Shown: positions 21,089 to 31,760, counted from the first letter of the stretch. The stretch: 64,000 nucleotides of DNA from Acidobacteriota bacterium (GCA_003223215.1 QHYH01000087.1:62001-126000), one strand, 5' to 3'. Made by a program: numbers and translations. The notes: a model not told the origin generated them from the sequence alone.

Positions 21089-22642
21089 TCAGTAGATTCG
21101 GAAGCTCCCGCTGCAGTGCATCATGCTCATCAAGTAGAGCATGCCGTCGTAGTAGCGCTGTTCCCCTGACGGCACCGGTGTGTTCCACAGCTCCTCCAGA
21201 AACGCCTTCGATATCGGCCCCGGGGTGGCCGCAAAGCTGCCTACCGCAGCCGTGGCGACCATACCGGCGGAATGCCGCATCGACAGCGGCTTGCCATCGA
21301 GGGTGTAGCGATCGGCAAAGCTGTGAATGTCCTGCCCATAAAGGAACTTCTGAATGCGGTCGCTGAGCGCGGTCTCTCGCACATCTTTCTTCCACCACGA
21401 ATAGTCGACCGACCAATTGCCGACGCTTCGCCACGAGTCGTATCCGAACGGCGTCGTCGTTCCATCGTAATGCACAACCTGTGTACCGTCGAAGTTGTTG
21501 TTATCGGGAGCAAGCCCGGTCTCAGGCCCAGTGACCTTGCTGAACATATCCCGGCTCACATCGGCGGCTTTGGCCCAGAACTCGCTGTCCTCCGACGGTC
21601 CCCAGCGCGCCCACAGTTCATAGAACGCCGGCAGATGATAGGAAGCGTCCGTAAAGTTCGCGTCTACGTTCGGCACAAAGCGGATCATGTAATGATCCTC
21701 ATCCAACATCGGGCCGATGGTTTGCGACCGCGCCGCCATGTCCCGAGGGGCACGAAAGAACGGCAGTGGTTTCCCACTTTTCGCGGCTTCCTCCGCCTGC
21801 CGCTTGTTGTTAGGACTGGGCCAGGGATGATCGGGCGGAACAAAGGGCGGATCGTCAGGATGTATGCGGAACGGCCCTGTCGCGGTTAGTACCGGATGGT
21901 GCCTCATTCCGCGCAGGATCTTGTCGGCTTCGGCCTGATAGTTGTAAATGCCCCGACCATTTCCCCAGCGGTGCGCCGCGAAGTAAAGCGCCATCGCAAA
22001 ATACTCTTCCCCGTCGGGTGCGGCGCCGGTCGCGCGCGGCGTGCCGTCGGTGTTCATCGACCACGCGAAGTAACCCACTGACGGATTCTTCTCGTCCGTG
22101 ATCAACATAGAAGTGTTCGCCCAGTTCCATATAGCGTCGAATTCGCGTTTCTTGTTGAGCTGTACCGCGATCATCATGCCGTAGCTCATGCCCTCGGAAC
22201 GCGCGTCGTTGTTCGCCCAATCCGTGATGTAAGCCAGCGGCCCGTTGGCATTCGCTCCAGTCTCGAAGTAAATCCGTTCTTCCTGGCCGTCGCCATGGAA
22301 AAGTTGCTGAAACGCCTTCTCGATCTTGGCGTGGCTCTCGGCCGACGAGTGACCCAGTTCGGAAAACAGATCGTGATACTCGTGCATCTTGTAGGCGCCG
22401 TTCCCGTCACCGGGTATCCGCGGAATGTCTCCAAGCGGGGCGTTGACATGTGGCACGCGAGGGCTGAAGGGCAGCGCCTGCGCCGGCACAGGCGCTGGTG
22501 ACGTTTGGGCGATAGCGACACCGGAGGATAGTAGTGAAATACCAAAAGCGAAAAGTGCGATAAAACGGCGGATAAGCAAGGCGCAACCTCGCAGGACAAA
22601 CGGAACATGCTGCGGTACTCGGCATGCATTATACAAGCGCAC
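21089..22642 (-). CDS. Glycoside hydrolase family 8 protein (endoglucanase / reducing-end xylose-releasing exo-oligoxylanase-like), secreted
   Basis: NDARSEGMSYGMMIAVQLNKKREFDAIWNWA, DGEEYFAMALYFAAHRWG: GH8 signature; signal peptide FIALFAFGISLLSSGVAIAQ. Confidence 0.88.
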   Translation of the reverse strand: MRLYNACRVPQHVPFVLRGCALLIRRFIALFAFGISLLSSGVAIAQTSPAPVPAQALPFSPRVPHVNAPLGDIPRIPGDGNGAYKMHEYHDLFSELGHSSAESHAKIEKAFQQLFHGDGQEERIYFETGANANGPLAYITDWANNDARSEGMSYGMMIAVQLNKKREFDAIWNWANTSMLITDEKNPSVGYFAWSMNTDGTPRATGAAPDGEEYFAMALYFAAHRWGNGRGIYNYQAEADKILRGMRHHPVLTATGPFRIHPDDPPFVPPDHPWPSPNNKRQAEEAAKSGKPLPFFRAPRDMAARSQTIGPMLDEDHYMIRFVPNVDANFTDASYHLPAFYELWARWGPSEDSEFWAKAADVSRDMFSKVTGPETGLAPDNNNFDGTQVVHYDGTTTPFGYDSWRSVGNWSVDYSWWKKDVRETALSDRIQKFLYGQDIHSFADRYTLDGKPLSMRHSAGMVATAAVGSFAATPGPISKAFLEELWNTPVPSGEQRYYDGMLYLMSMMHCSGSFRIY

Positions 22643-22992
22643 CTGATTTACCCGTGCGCCCTAGCTCTGCAGTAAATTCTCAGTCCTCTGTTTGTCGTCG
22701 GCTTATCGGACACGGCCTCACAGGTCTTTACCCGATGGGCTTTTGCAGCCTCTGCCCGATTGTTTCTCGTGGTTCGACGAACTTATGCAGTAACTTGGTA
22801 AAGCCATGGGTCATGGCAGGTGCTCGATGCTATCTATAGCTAGGTCGAGCACCAGAAAGCATGCCACAAAATGTGTCCTGTTTCCGCAGGCCTCTTGTAC
22901 TGATTCGGCGCAGATCTGCGGTGGCAAGCGCACAGATGATATCGGATCTACAGTTGTACTGTCTTCGAACTCCAAAAGGGGACGCCAGTTAC

Positions 22993-25125
22993 ATGCGACG
23001 CATCATCTGTGCCGTTCTCCTTAGTTTGCTCGCTGCTGGGGCGGATGCTCAGGCTCCCACGGTCCGAACCGGCACGACGGAGGTTCTTGTCGATGTGGTC
23101 GTGCGCGACAAGAAGTCGAAGATTGTGCGCGATCTGAAGCCGGAAGAAATCCAGGTTCTCGAAGACGGCGATCCGCAGACGATCCGCCACTTCGAGCTGT
23201 TCGAGGGCCGCGCGCCTGGAGACGATACCGGACCGGCTTCAGCGGCTGCCTCCGCGGCAGCTCTTGCCCACGCGACTCCCGCCGCTCAGGCCCCATTGGT
23301 GAGAACCCTTCGCGAAGCCACGGTCGTCTCTGTTGTTGTAGGCAGCCTCAATCCGGAAGGGCGTAAGTCCGCGCGGGATGCCGTGCGGGACTTCATCAAA
23401 AACGAGCTGCGCCCCAACACCTTTGTGGGCGTTTTCGCCTGGACGTACACCGGGATGCAAACGCTCCAGGGGTACACCAACGATGGCGCGCGTATTTCTG
23501 AAGCCATGGAACGGGTGGTGAAATGGACGGGTTTGCGGAAAATCGATGACGCCGACCTCGTGCCCGATACGGTGGAAAGCGCGACACCACCGGCGAGGAC
23601 CGCCCCGGGGCCTGCGGCGGAAATCGAGTCGATGCTGGCCACCCATTGGATGGAGGAGTACCTGGACGCCTACGACGCGAGCATGCGGGAACTCCTGGCG
23701 ATCCGCGGCCTCGCGCAGGCGCAGGCCCAGCTCCCGGGCAGAAAGTTGGTGTTCCTGTTTGCCGGTGGACTGATCGTGCATCCGGATACCGTCGAAGTGC
23801 TGAAAAGCGCGATCAGCGCGGCCAACCGCTCCAACGTCACGATTTACTCGGTGGATACGGTCCGCGACATAGGTCAGAACTTGGAGGCTGGCCGGCGTTT
23901 GCTCGCGGCCGCTGCCAACTCGAGCATGGCGACTCAAACGGCGGCCATAAACGGCGGCAACCGGGCAGTCACTCCTGACCAGGTGGTGATGTTCGAAAAC
24001 GCGGAGAGCTCGATCCGGGCGGACGAGCGCGGCAACTTGCGTGTTCTGGCGGAATCCACGGGCGGAGCGTCGCTGCCCGTGCAAGACCTGCGCGAACCAT
24101 TTCGCCGCGCCATGGAAGAAGCTCGCACGCATTACGAATTGACGTACTCTCCGGCAAGATCCGAAAACGACGGTCGTTTCCGGAAGATCGCGGTCAAGGT
24201 GGTACGGCCGGGTGTGAAGGTATTCGCCCGCAGCGGGTACTATGCGCTGCCCTTGTTGCACGGCGAGGAAATCTATCCCTTCGAAATGGCGACGTTGCAG
24301 GCCATCAATGCGACCCCAGCGCCGCAGCAGCTTGATTTTCACTCTGACGTGCTCCGGTTCCGGCCCGGTTCGCAGCGCAGCCAGCTCTCATTCGCTTGTC
24401 AGGTTCCGGTGCGCGGCCTTTCGGTCGCCGAAGACAAGGATTGGGCCAAGGTACACGTTTCGATCACCGCCCTGATCAAAGATGCTCAAGGCCAGGTGGT
24501 GGACAAGCTCAGCAAGGATCTTCCGTATGCCGTGCCGCGCGCTAAAGCCGACGAACTTCGACGCGGCGTGGTCAGCTTCACCAAGCCATTTCGCCTGCCT
24601 CCGGGACGCTATTCGGTTGAAACCGCGGCGGTGGACCGCGACAGCGCGCGTGCAGGGGTGCTCCGTTCCGTGCTCGTGGTGTCTCCTGCGCCCAATGGCT
24701 TGGCGGCGAGCGATCTCGTACTCGTGCGGCGCGTGGATCCCGCCGAGGAGCCACACCCTGCGGCTGACCCGCTGCTCGCGCGAGGTGGCAAGGTCGTGCC
24801 CGAAGTGTCCGGGGTGGTCGATCGGGCCCTCCCTGGCGACTTGATTTTCTACGGCGTGGGTTACCCGCCCCTGCCGGTTCAGAAGACGCTGCGGGCAACT
24901 TTAGAGATTCTTAGCGATGGCCAGCCGATAATGCGTTCACCCGAGACCGACGTGCCGGTCGAGGCGAACTCCGCGGCCCCCTTCCTGGCGAGCATGCCTC
25001 GGGCAAAGCTCCAGCCAGGACACTATGAAGCCGTCCTAACACTCCGCTATGGAGACCAGTCGGCGCGTAGCGAAACCACTTTTGTGGTGGAGACTGGCGA
25101 GAGTACGGCGAAGCAGCCTCAATGA
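22993..25125 (+). CDS. VWFA-related domain secreted protein (Acidobacteria type)
   Basis: MRRIICAVLLSLLAAGADAQAPTVRTGTTEVLVDVVVRDKKSKIVRDLKPEEIQVLEDGDPQTIRHFEL; internal VWA-like LPGRKLVFLFAGGL; THYELTYSPA. Confidence 0.88.
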   Translation: MRRIICAVLLSLLAAGADAQAPTVRTGTTEVLVDVVVRDKKSKIVRDLKPEEIQVLEDGDPQTIRHFELFEGRAPGDDTGPASAAASAAALAHATPAAQAPLVRTLREATVVSVVVGSLNPEGRKSARDAVRDFIKNELRPNTFVGVFAWTYTGMQTLQGYTNDGARISEAMERVVKWTGLRKIDDADLVPDTVESATPPARTAPGPAAEIESMLATHWMEEYLDAYDASMRELLAIRGLAQAQAQLPGRKLVFLFAGGLIVHPDTVEVLKSAISAANRSNVTIYSVDTVRDIGQNLEAGRRLLAAAANSSMATQTAAINGGNRAVTPDQVVMFENAESSIRADERGNLRVLAESTGGASLPVQDLREPFRRAMEEARTHYELTYSPARSENDGRFRKIAVKVVRPGVKVFARSGYYALPLLHGEEIYPFEMATLQAINATPAPQQLDFHSDVLRFRPGSQRSQLSFACQVPVRGLSVAEDKDWAKVHVSITALIKDAQGQVVDKLSKDLPYAVPRAKADELRRGVVSFTKPFRLPPGRYSVETAAVDRDSARAGVLRSVLVVSPAPNGLAASDLVLVRRVDPAEEPHPAADPLLARGGKVVPEVSGVVDRALPGDLIFYGVGYPPLPVQKTLRATLEILSDGQPIMRSPETDVPVEANSAAPFLASMPRAKLQPGHYEAVLTLRYGDQSARSETTFVVETGESTAKQPQ

Positions 25126-25792
25126 AGGGGAGGCACGCGGATACAGGTTGAGATTTGTCTCTGCGTCCCAATGCTCGCTTATGTCACTATTCGGCAAGCA
25201 GCTGTGCGGCTGCCCGGAAAAGAATTTGAGGCGGCATCCCGGGACTTCGTTTGCCAGGGGTTGGGCGGGCTGTTCCCCCGCTAAGTATTCTCGATTGTTA
25301 AACGCTGGCGTTGTTGCGTGTACCGGTCTATCTTGGCGACACGTTCTTTTCACTAGGAGCTGCCGATGTATCCATACGGTCCATCGGCCACGTAAGGCAA
25401 CATTCCCAGTACTTGTCGGGTTTTCAGGTGATGCAGCCATGACCACGACCACCTGGCTTGGTCGTGCATTTGTCGCAGTCTTCGCGGTCCTCATGCGCGA
25501 TGACTGGTTAAAGAGGCAGACCTAGTTGGCTGCGACCAGAGAAGATTGCCGACATTAAGCGCAGCGGCCTTGCGTCGTATGTTGCGCGACTAGATCGATC
25601 TGTCAGCAGGGTTCGATTCCGCATTCGATCATTGACGGCTTCGGACCCGTTGCTTGCACCCTGGTGTCTTTCAGTCGCTTGCCAAAGACCAGTTTGAGGT
25701 CACTGGGCTTTAACAGAATCTCCGGCGGCTTGTTTCGTATTCCTCGTATTCCGTCGATTTTTCTGGTTGAATCAGGCAATCGAGGTGTGAGT

Positions 25793-27157
25793 ATGCCCAA
25801 GGTATCGTCATTTTTCGTTTTACTTTTCTTTCTAGTTTTTTCAGGAATCGTGTCGGCGAACGGCTCTCAAGCGCTGGATGCACAAGATGCAGCACGTACA
25901 TCTAACGCTAGCGTTTCCGGCCGATGGATCGTCAATGCGGACGTTTTCGGGACACCGCTTTTCTACCAGATGCATTTGAAGGAAGAGGCGGGAAAACTTA
26001 TGGGAGATTTTGCGGGCGACAAGCTCGAAGGAACAATTACTGGCAATTCGATCCATTTTGTTGCCAAAGACGAGCAGGGGGGCACGGAGGAATGCACAGC
26101 CACAGTGAAAGACGGAACCGTCTCCGGGACAATCGTGTTCACCGATGCTGGCGACGCGGCGCATCCGAACGCACATAAGTTCACGGCGACTATCGCTCCT
26201 CAGCGCCGGGTGGGTGTGCCGCAACGGCACGAATTCACGCCGACAACGTTTTACCGGCAATTTTCGGCGGCGAACAAACCGGTGCTGACTGTTTCGCCGG
26301 GGGACACGGTGCATACGACGACAGTGGATGCTGGCGGAACGGATGAGAAAGGCCTGACGCGTGTACTGGGAGGAAATCCAGAGACGGGGCCTTTCTATGT
26401 GGAGACGGCGATGCCGGGAGACACCTTGGTGGTGCAACTGACGCGGGTGCGCTTGAACCGCGACTGGGCGATGAGCGACGACGCGATCGTTCCCCGCGGA
26501 CTGGACACGGATCTTGCCGTGAAGATGAAGGACGGCGGAAAGTCCGTCCGCTGGCATCTGGACACGGCGCACGGCGTGGCAACACTGGAGAAACCATCCG
26601 AACATTTGGCACATTACTCCGTGCCGCTGCGACCGATGCTGGGATGTGTGGCGACCGCTCCGCCTCCTGCAGCGAGCGCTCCAGGAACGGGCGACTCGGG
26701 TGGGTTTGGCGGGAACATGGATTTTAATGAAGTGGTGGAGGGCGCGACGATATATTTGCCAGTAAGGACGCCTGGTGCCCTGCTTTATGTAGGCGACGGC
26801 CACGCGGCGCAAGGCGACGGCGAATTGAACGGCAACGCGCTCGAGACGTCCATGGACGTAGAGTTCACCGTGGACGTGATCCCCGGGAAACGAGTGCCGG
26901 GACCGAGGGTGGAGTCGGCTACGCACATCATGGCCATGGGATTGGATGGGTCGATTGATGACGCGTTCCGTAATGCAACGGCAAATATGGCGGCATGGCT
27001 TGAGGAGAAATATGCATTGACGCCGCCGGAAGTGGCGGAAGTGCTGGGCACATCGGCGGAGTATAAAGTGAGCGAAGTTGCTGACCGCAACGCTGGCGTC
27101 GTGCTGAAAATTAACAAGGAACACCTACAGACACTGACAAGTAAGTCAGCAATGTGA
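25793..27157 (+). CDS. Secreted acetamidase/formamidase family protein with N-terminal beta-rich domain
   Basis: PVLTVSPGDTVHTTTVDAGG, GPFYVETAMPGDTLVVQLTRVRLNRDWAMSD, RPMLGCVATAPP: FmdA/AmdA signatures; signal peptide from MPKVSSFFVLLFFLVFSGIVSANG. Confidence 0.88.
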   Translation: MPKVSSFFVLLFFLVFSGIVSANGSQALDAQDAARTSNASVSGRWIVNADVFGTPLFYQMHLKEEAGKLMGDFAGDKLEGTITGNSIHFVAKDEQGGTEECTATVKDGTVSGTIVFTDAGDAAHPNAHKFTATIAPQRRVGVPQRHEFTPTTFYRQFSAANKPVLTVSPGDTVHTTTVDAGGTDEKGLTRVLGGNPETGPFYVETAMPGDTLVVQLTRVRLNRDWAMSDDAIVPRGLDTDLAVKMKDGGKSVRWHLDTAHGVATLEKPSEHLAHYSVPLRPMLGCVATAPPPAASAPGTGDSGGFGGNMDFNEVVEGATIYLPVRTPGALLYVGDGHAAQGDGELNGNALETSMDVEFTVDVIPGKRVPGPRVESATHIMAMGLDGSIDDAFRNATANMAAWLEEKYALTPPEVAEVLGTSAEYKVSEVADRNAGVVLKINKEHLQTLTSKSAM

Positions 27158-27282
27158 CAAGGGCGGGTAAGCGTGGCACGCAAAGCTTACAGTCCATACC
27201 AATAGGTCCGGTTAGCCGGCAGACTGGCAGATTTCGGGTACTTGCCTGATTGACGGTGAAATTGGATGCCCGTCCTGCCAGG

Positions 27283-27579
27283 TTAGCCTAAGGAGCCTAG
27301 GCGGAGTGTCCAGGGCACAATCTGCTTGATGCGCAGAAGGTCCTTGCTGGTCCAGGAATCGGCGGAGAGACGAGCATGTATCTCGTTCGCGTCGTCTGCT
27401 CGAATGATCAGCAAAACGTCTGATGTACCTTCGAGCGGCCCTCCGAGAAGCACAAAACCTTCCGCGTGCAGAGCGTTCATAAAGTCAGCGTGACGACGCC
27501 AGTCGGCCTGTTGCTCCAAAGACAGCGAGTCATTCCACGCAGTCCCTCGCGAGCGCGTGACGGCGAAAAGTCTCGACAT
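27283..27579 (-). CDS. YCII-related domain protein
   Basis: MSRLFAVTRSRGTAWNDSLSLEQQADWRRHADFMNALHAEGFVLLGGPLEG...LLIIRADDANEIHARLSADSW. Confidence 0.8.
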   Translation of the reverse strand: MSRLFAVTRSRGTAWNDSLSLEQQADWRRHADFMNALHAEGFVLLGGPLEGTSDVLLIIRADDANEIHARLSADSWTSKDLLRIKQIVPWTLRLGSLG

Positions 27580-27944
27580 AGAGTTCTCCTCCAGCTCAGC
27601 GATAATAGGTGAAGTTCCCTTGCATTTCCGTACTCGGCGCTCGGCTGGCGTCGCGTATCCAGGATTCGGGGGAACGATCTGATGGCCGCTCGGGTCGCGA
27701 CCGTCATGACAGCAGTGAGGACCGTCCGATGGTCCGCTCGCGGGAAGAGTCGTCGCGAAATCGAACAGCTGTCCGCCGCGAGATTCCGATTTGACAGCCA
27801 CGGAGAACCAATCGCATAAACGAACATTTAGGTTTTAAGTACGAACTTGGACGGCTTGCGGACTAACCGGACAGTATGACCCATCCAGTCGTGATCGAAT
27901 TGAGTAGTGCTGGTTTTCGTTCACGGAGCCGCCAATCCGTTCTG

Positions 27945-28607
27945 TCAAGTCACATGCAGGGCCACAGACTCCAACAACTCCTTGATGCCGTTCCAGCTAA
28001 TTTGCACGCCGATACAAACGAGAAGAAACGATGCCAATTTCGTGATTACCGTCATCGCGGTTCGCCCCAGCGTTCGTGCTAGACGATCGGCAAATCCGTA
28101 GCACAGGAAGATGCTGAAGGCGATCAGCACGAAGGCAACTAATGCCGTCAAAATTGTCAACGGATGCAAGGTGTGACGGCGTGCCGCGTTTGCTCCGAGC
28201 GTGATGGCAACGGAGATTGATCCTGGACCCACGGTTAGCGGCAACGTTAGAGGGTAGAACGCCCGATGAAATACGTCCTGCGGTGCAATGCTCTTACGGG
28301 CACTCTTATCGCACCCTTCATCGTTTTCCATCAGTGTCGCCCACCCCATCGCAACGAGCACCATTCCTCCGCCGACCTGCACTACCGGTAGCGAAATCCC
28401 AAAGAAAGCCAGGATGTAGGTACCGACAAAATACGAGCCAACCAGCAGCACGAAACTGTCAATGGCAATTCGCCACGATAATGCTTTTCGCGCGTCCGAA
28501 CTGTATTCACCGGTTAGAGCCAGAAAAAAGGGGCTGCCTCCGATTGGGTCCACAATGGGGAAGATTGCACTGAGAATCAGAAGTAGATTTTTCGCCGCTT
28601 CCAGCAT
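27945..28607 (-). CDS. MarC family (UPF0056) integral membrane protein
   Basis: FPIVDPIGGSPFFLALTGEYS; PLTLPLTVGPGSISVAITLGA; 220 aa, multi-TM. Confidence 0.9.
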   Translation of the reverse strand: MLEAAKNLLLILSAIFPIVDPIGGSPFFLALTGEYSSDARKALSWRIAIDSFVLLVGSYFVGTYILAFFGISLPVVQVGGGMVLVAMGWATLMENDEGCDKSARKSIAPQDVFHRAFYPLTLPLTVGPGSISVAITLGANAARRHTLHPLTILTALVAFVLIAFSIFLCYGFADRLARTLGRTAMTVITKLASFLLVCIGVQISWNGIKELLESVALHVT

Positions 28608-28840
28608 GCGTTAGACTTCCCTCCTCTGCCCTGCCAATACTTTATCGGTCTGGCCGGATCATTTTCGCAAATTCGGCTTGTCATGGAGCCACTAAAGTGT
28701 GGGCGTTGATTGCAACAGAATAGAAGAACCTACGGCGCTCCCTTGACGCCACAAGTATCGCCAGCTCCTGGTGAGACTTTCGCGGATTTCAAGTGCGAGA
28801 AGGTAACGCTTACTGGACATGTGGGTACTACCCGCCAATT

Positions 28841-29653
28841 TTACTCAGATTTTGGCTTGCGAAACTTGCGACGAAGGTCGGGCCAGAATTCCTTGGCCAC
28901 GTTGCAGACCGCATTCAACATGATGTCCGTGCCCCAGACGCCGAGCGTGTTGCCTAACGTGCGCTGGTTCTGTAAATGGTAGGTGTTGGAAATTCCGGCT
29001 GCAACAGCGTTGCCCGCAATTTCGGAGGAATTGAATTGCAGATCGCCCTTATCGGTGCGAGCGACAAAGATGCGGCTCACAGAATACATCGTACGGTGCC
29101 AAATGCCGCCGCTGCCAAGCTGGAAATAGCGGGGGTCTTGATGCAGGAGCGTCGGGAACACCGAGGTCGTCATCAATGTGCCGATTCCCGTGTCGGCGTA
29201 GAACGTGCCATAGCGCTTCGCGTATCCGCTGAAGCTCTGCCCATACGACGGATTGCTGTTCCGTGCCTGGCCCGTCAAGGCGATCATTCCGATGAAAGAA
29301 ATGGTGATGGGATCGGACATCGTTTTCGCGGAGAGCTTGAACTTTGTCTTTGCGGCGAGCGGCTCGAACTGGTTTCGGTTTTCGACGGTTAAGTAGTTCG
29401 GCAAGACGAAAAAGAGGCGATCATTCTTTGCCGCGATCTTTGATGGGATCGCCGCTCCTGTCGGTTCAATTCCGGAGCTGACTGTCGGGCTAGCTTGCGC
29501 CTGCGCGGGCGCAGCCGTCAGCACACCAGAACTAGCAGACGATTGTTCCTGCGCGTGAATTGGAATCACGCACAACAGCAGGGCCGCAGCAGAGATCCCG
29601 AAAAGTCTTCCAGCGGTCGCGAATAGGAAATGGATTCCCTCTGTTTTCGCCAC
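28841..29653 (-). CDS. Secreted hypothetical protein (270 aa)
   Basis: Signal peptide (FGISAAALLLCVIPIHAQEQ), DNAVFPTLLHQDPRYFQLG-like body, no antisense competitor of similar quality. Confidence 0.7.
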   Translation of the reverse strand: MAKTEGIHFLFATAGRLFGISAAALLLCVIPIHAQEQSSASSGVLTAAPAQAQASPTVSSGIEPTGAAIPSKIAAKNDRLFFVLPNYLTVENRNQFEPLAAKTKFKLSAKTMSDPITISFIGMIALTGQARNSNPSYGQSFSGYAKRYGTFYADTGIGTLMTTSVFPTLLHQDPRYFQLGSGGIWHRTMYSVSRIFVARTDKGDLQFNSSEIAGNAVAAGISNTYHLQNQRTLGNTLGVWGTDIMLNAVCNVAKEFWPDLRRKFRKPKSE

Positions 29654-29894
29654 CTCAGGATGATGCTAAGGTCTTTCATTCCGCAATACTGGTCCAAAGT
29701 ACAGGTGTTTCCTGGAAGCAAACTGTCGTCTCAAGTCCTGAGTACAAGCTAATCGCCGAAGTGCCTATTGGGAGGAACGTCTCCGGTAAGCCCACCTTAT
29801 CAGTCAGATTCAACGAGTTTGACCCTTTTGCTTGTTCGGCACTCGAGTCAATGTGCCTAGAATCCGGACGAAAGCAATGTGCTAAACTTCGCTC

Positions 29895-30791
29895 ATGAAG
29901 CGGGAATCAATCTTCAGTTCGCCCGCTCGCTTTGCCGCACTTGCAATCGTATTTTTCGCTGGCTCTGCTCAGGCAAGCGCGCAAGAAACGGCTCCTCCTC
30001 GTCCCGAGGCGCAAATCCAAGAAGTTGCGAGTCGAATCCTCCAAGAAGCGGAGAAGGCAAATTGTAAGTCGCGGGGCTGCAGAATTCTTGTCACCGACTT
30101 TGTTGTTCCCTCTGGCTTAACGTCTCAATTTGGTTTGCAGCTCGCCGACCAGTTCTCAAATGAGCTTGCATCTCAGCAGCGTGGCATCCAGATCATCGAC
30201 CGCTCGAATCTTAGAGAATATCTTGAGAAAGAACGCATTTCGTCGGATCTCGTGAGTAACGATAGTGCAATCCGTTGGCTGGGTAAGGCGCTAAATGCCA
30301 CCACAGTCCTAACGGGCGTCACCAAGCATCTAGGATCGTTCGTGCACGTTCAGTTGAAATTGCTCTCTTGCGACAAGGAAAAGACTGCAGCAATTGAGGA
30401 ATTCACTCTGCCACGACCAGACTCAACGAACACCCTCAGCGGGTTCGATCCAATCGCACAGGCCGCTTCCAAAGATAGATGGGCTTCAGCTCCTGCGGCG
30501 TATGGGGCCGGTCCTGGTGAAGCCACGTTTCCTGTCTGTCTGTACTGTCCGCCGCCCCCGTACTCGGATGCTGCCCGCGCCGCGAAATTCGAAGGACAAG
30601 TCGTTTTAGACGCAGTGGTTTCCGAGGATGGCAGGGTGAAGTGGACAAGAATAGTCCGGGGCGCGCCCTTCGGCTTGAACCAAGAAGCTTTGAACACTGT
30701 CCGACAGTGGAAGTTTAAGCCGGGTGTCCACGACGGAAAACCGGTGTCAGTACTTCTTCCATTAGACCTTGGATTTCGGCTTGTTGATTAA
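29895..30791 (+). CDS. TonB C-terminal domain protein with FlgO/CsgG-like N-terminal region
   Basis: TonB_C-type end PPPPYSDAARAAKFEGQVVLDAVVSEDGRVKWTRIVRGAPFGLNQEALNTVRQWKFKPG; N-terminal FSNELASQQRGIQIIDRSNLREYLEKE. Confidence 0.8.
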   Translation: MKRESIFSSPARFAALAIVFFAGSAQASAQETAPPRPEAQIQEVASRILQEAEKANCKSRGCRILVTDFVVPSGLTSQFGLQLADQFSNELASQQRGIQIIDRSNLREYLEKERISSDLVSNDSAIRWLGKALNATTVLTGVTKHLGSFVHVQLKLLSCDKEKTAAIEEFTLPRPDSTNTLSGFDPIAQAASKDRWASAPAAYGAGPGEATFPVCLYCPPPPYSDAARAAKFEGQVVLDAVVSEDGRVKWTRIVRGAPFGLNQEALNTVRQWKFKPGVHDGKPVSVLLPLDLGFRLVD

Positions 30792-30819
30792 GAGCGGCTG
30801 TTGGCGTTGGGATAGAACG

Positions 30820-31760
30820 CAGGCGCTGTATCGGTGGGCAGCGGGGAGTTGCCGTTACCGGCTCCTCATCGGAACATGCCGGTGCCTCGTTCCGCGCCTC
30901 GATCAGTTTCCTACGTCCCCCCGTTTCATCCCGGACGGCGGGATTGCCCCGGTCCGGTTGGGGACAGCAGCTTTCCCCTTGGAGCCTTCCCACGATGACT
31001 AGCCACGTTAAGCGATGGCCCGCATCCTTTGGCTACCACCAGGTTTGCTCCAACGCTCGACGCGCTCGTTTACACCGACATGCGCCGGCCACAGTGTGCC
31101 GACTGGTGTGCGTTGCACGCCCGCCACTACCCAGGGCCCCTTTGCTCCGGAGGCGTTACCCTCCATCCTCGCTACTACGAGCCCATGCGCGTGTCCTGTG
31201 GCCTCCATGCCCCTTCGACCTTGGTCTCGTAGGCACTGGTCTTCGCCGCTTAAGCCATCCACGGCTGGTCCACCGGACCGTCCTAGCTTTGACTGTGTGG
31301 CTTCTTCCGAGAGTGTCGTGCCCCGTGCGCCGGGTGCTCACTTGGTGCGTATGGTCGGTTTCGTCCCAAGTGACAACGGCCTTCACCACCGACGGATGGT
31401 TCGGCGCGCTCCCAGGTCTCCCGCAAGCGACTTCACGCGGACGCCTACTTTCGACGCTGCAGGCATTCTCTTCGATTACAACCCTCCCGTTCACTTGCCC
31501 TCCTGGTCGCTCCCACGCAGTGATGCGTGACGAGGGCTTTGTCGCTCGAGCTTGCTTGGGATTCGTTTCCTCGTCCCAAGTCGAGCCAGTTACCCGGTTG
31601 AATCGACCAATTTCCGGGGCAGGATTCGCACCTGCTAGTCCCACAGTTTTGCTAGCTGCACCCATCGGATTAGAGAATGACCGGCGCGCTGATCCACTAC
31701 TCCCGCAAAGGGTCCGCAGCACGTGCGGCTACGTTCAAACAAGCTTCGCGGAGAAGTAGA
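30820..31760 (-). ncRNA. Structured-looking noncoding block, possibly a group II intron-like remnant
   Basis: About 0.94 kb with overlapping ORFs on both strands but no recognisable protein; minus strand contains GGGACTAGCAGGTGCGAATCCTGCCCC and many short G-rich complementary segments; no RT ORF. Confidence 0.25.

Noticed and set aside
25605-25640. tRNA-like T-arm text (gcagggttcgattccgc)
   Set aside because: Flanking bases do not form the 5-bp T stem and no acceptor or anticodon arm could be assembled.
25841-27124. Long antisense ORFs (also 10154..10993, 23239..24342, 36155..37252, 39451..40215, 17737..18135)
   Set aside because: They lie opposite convincingly identified genes in GC-rich DNA, have Arg/His/Gln-rich translations and no family resemblance.
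30944-31759. 271-aa ORF on the plus strand (and 188-aa ORF 31156..31722 on the minus strand) as genes
   Set aside because: Both show low-complexity translations, overlap each other and lack family signatures; region treated as structured noncoding DNA instead.
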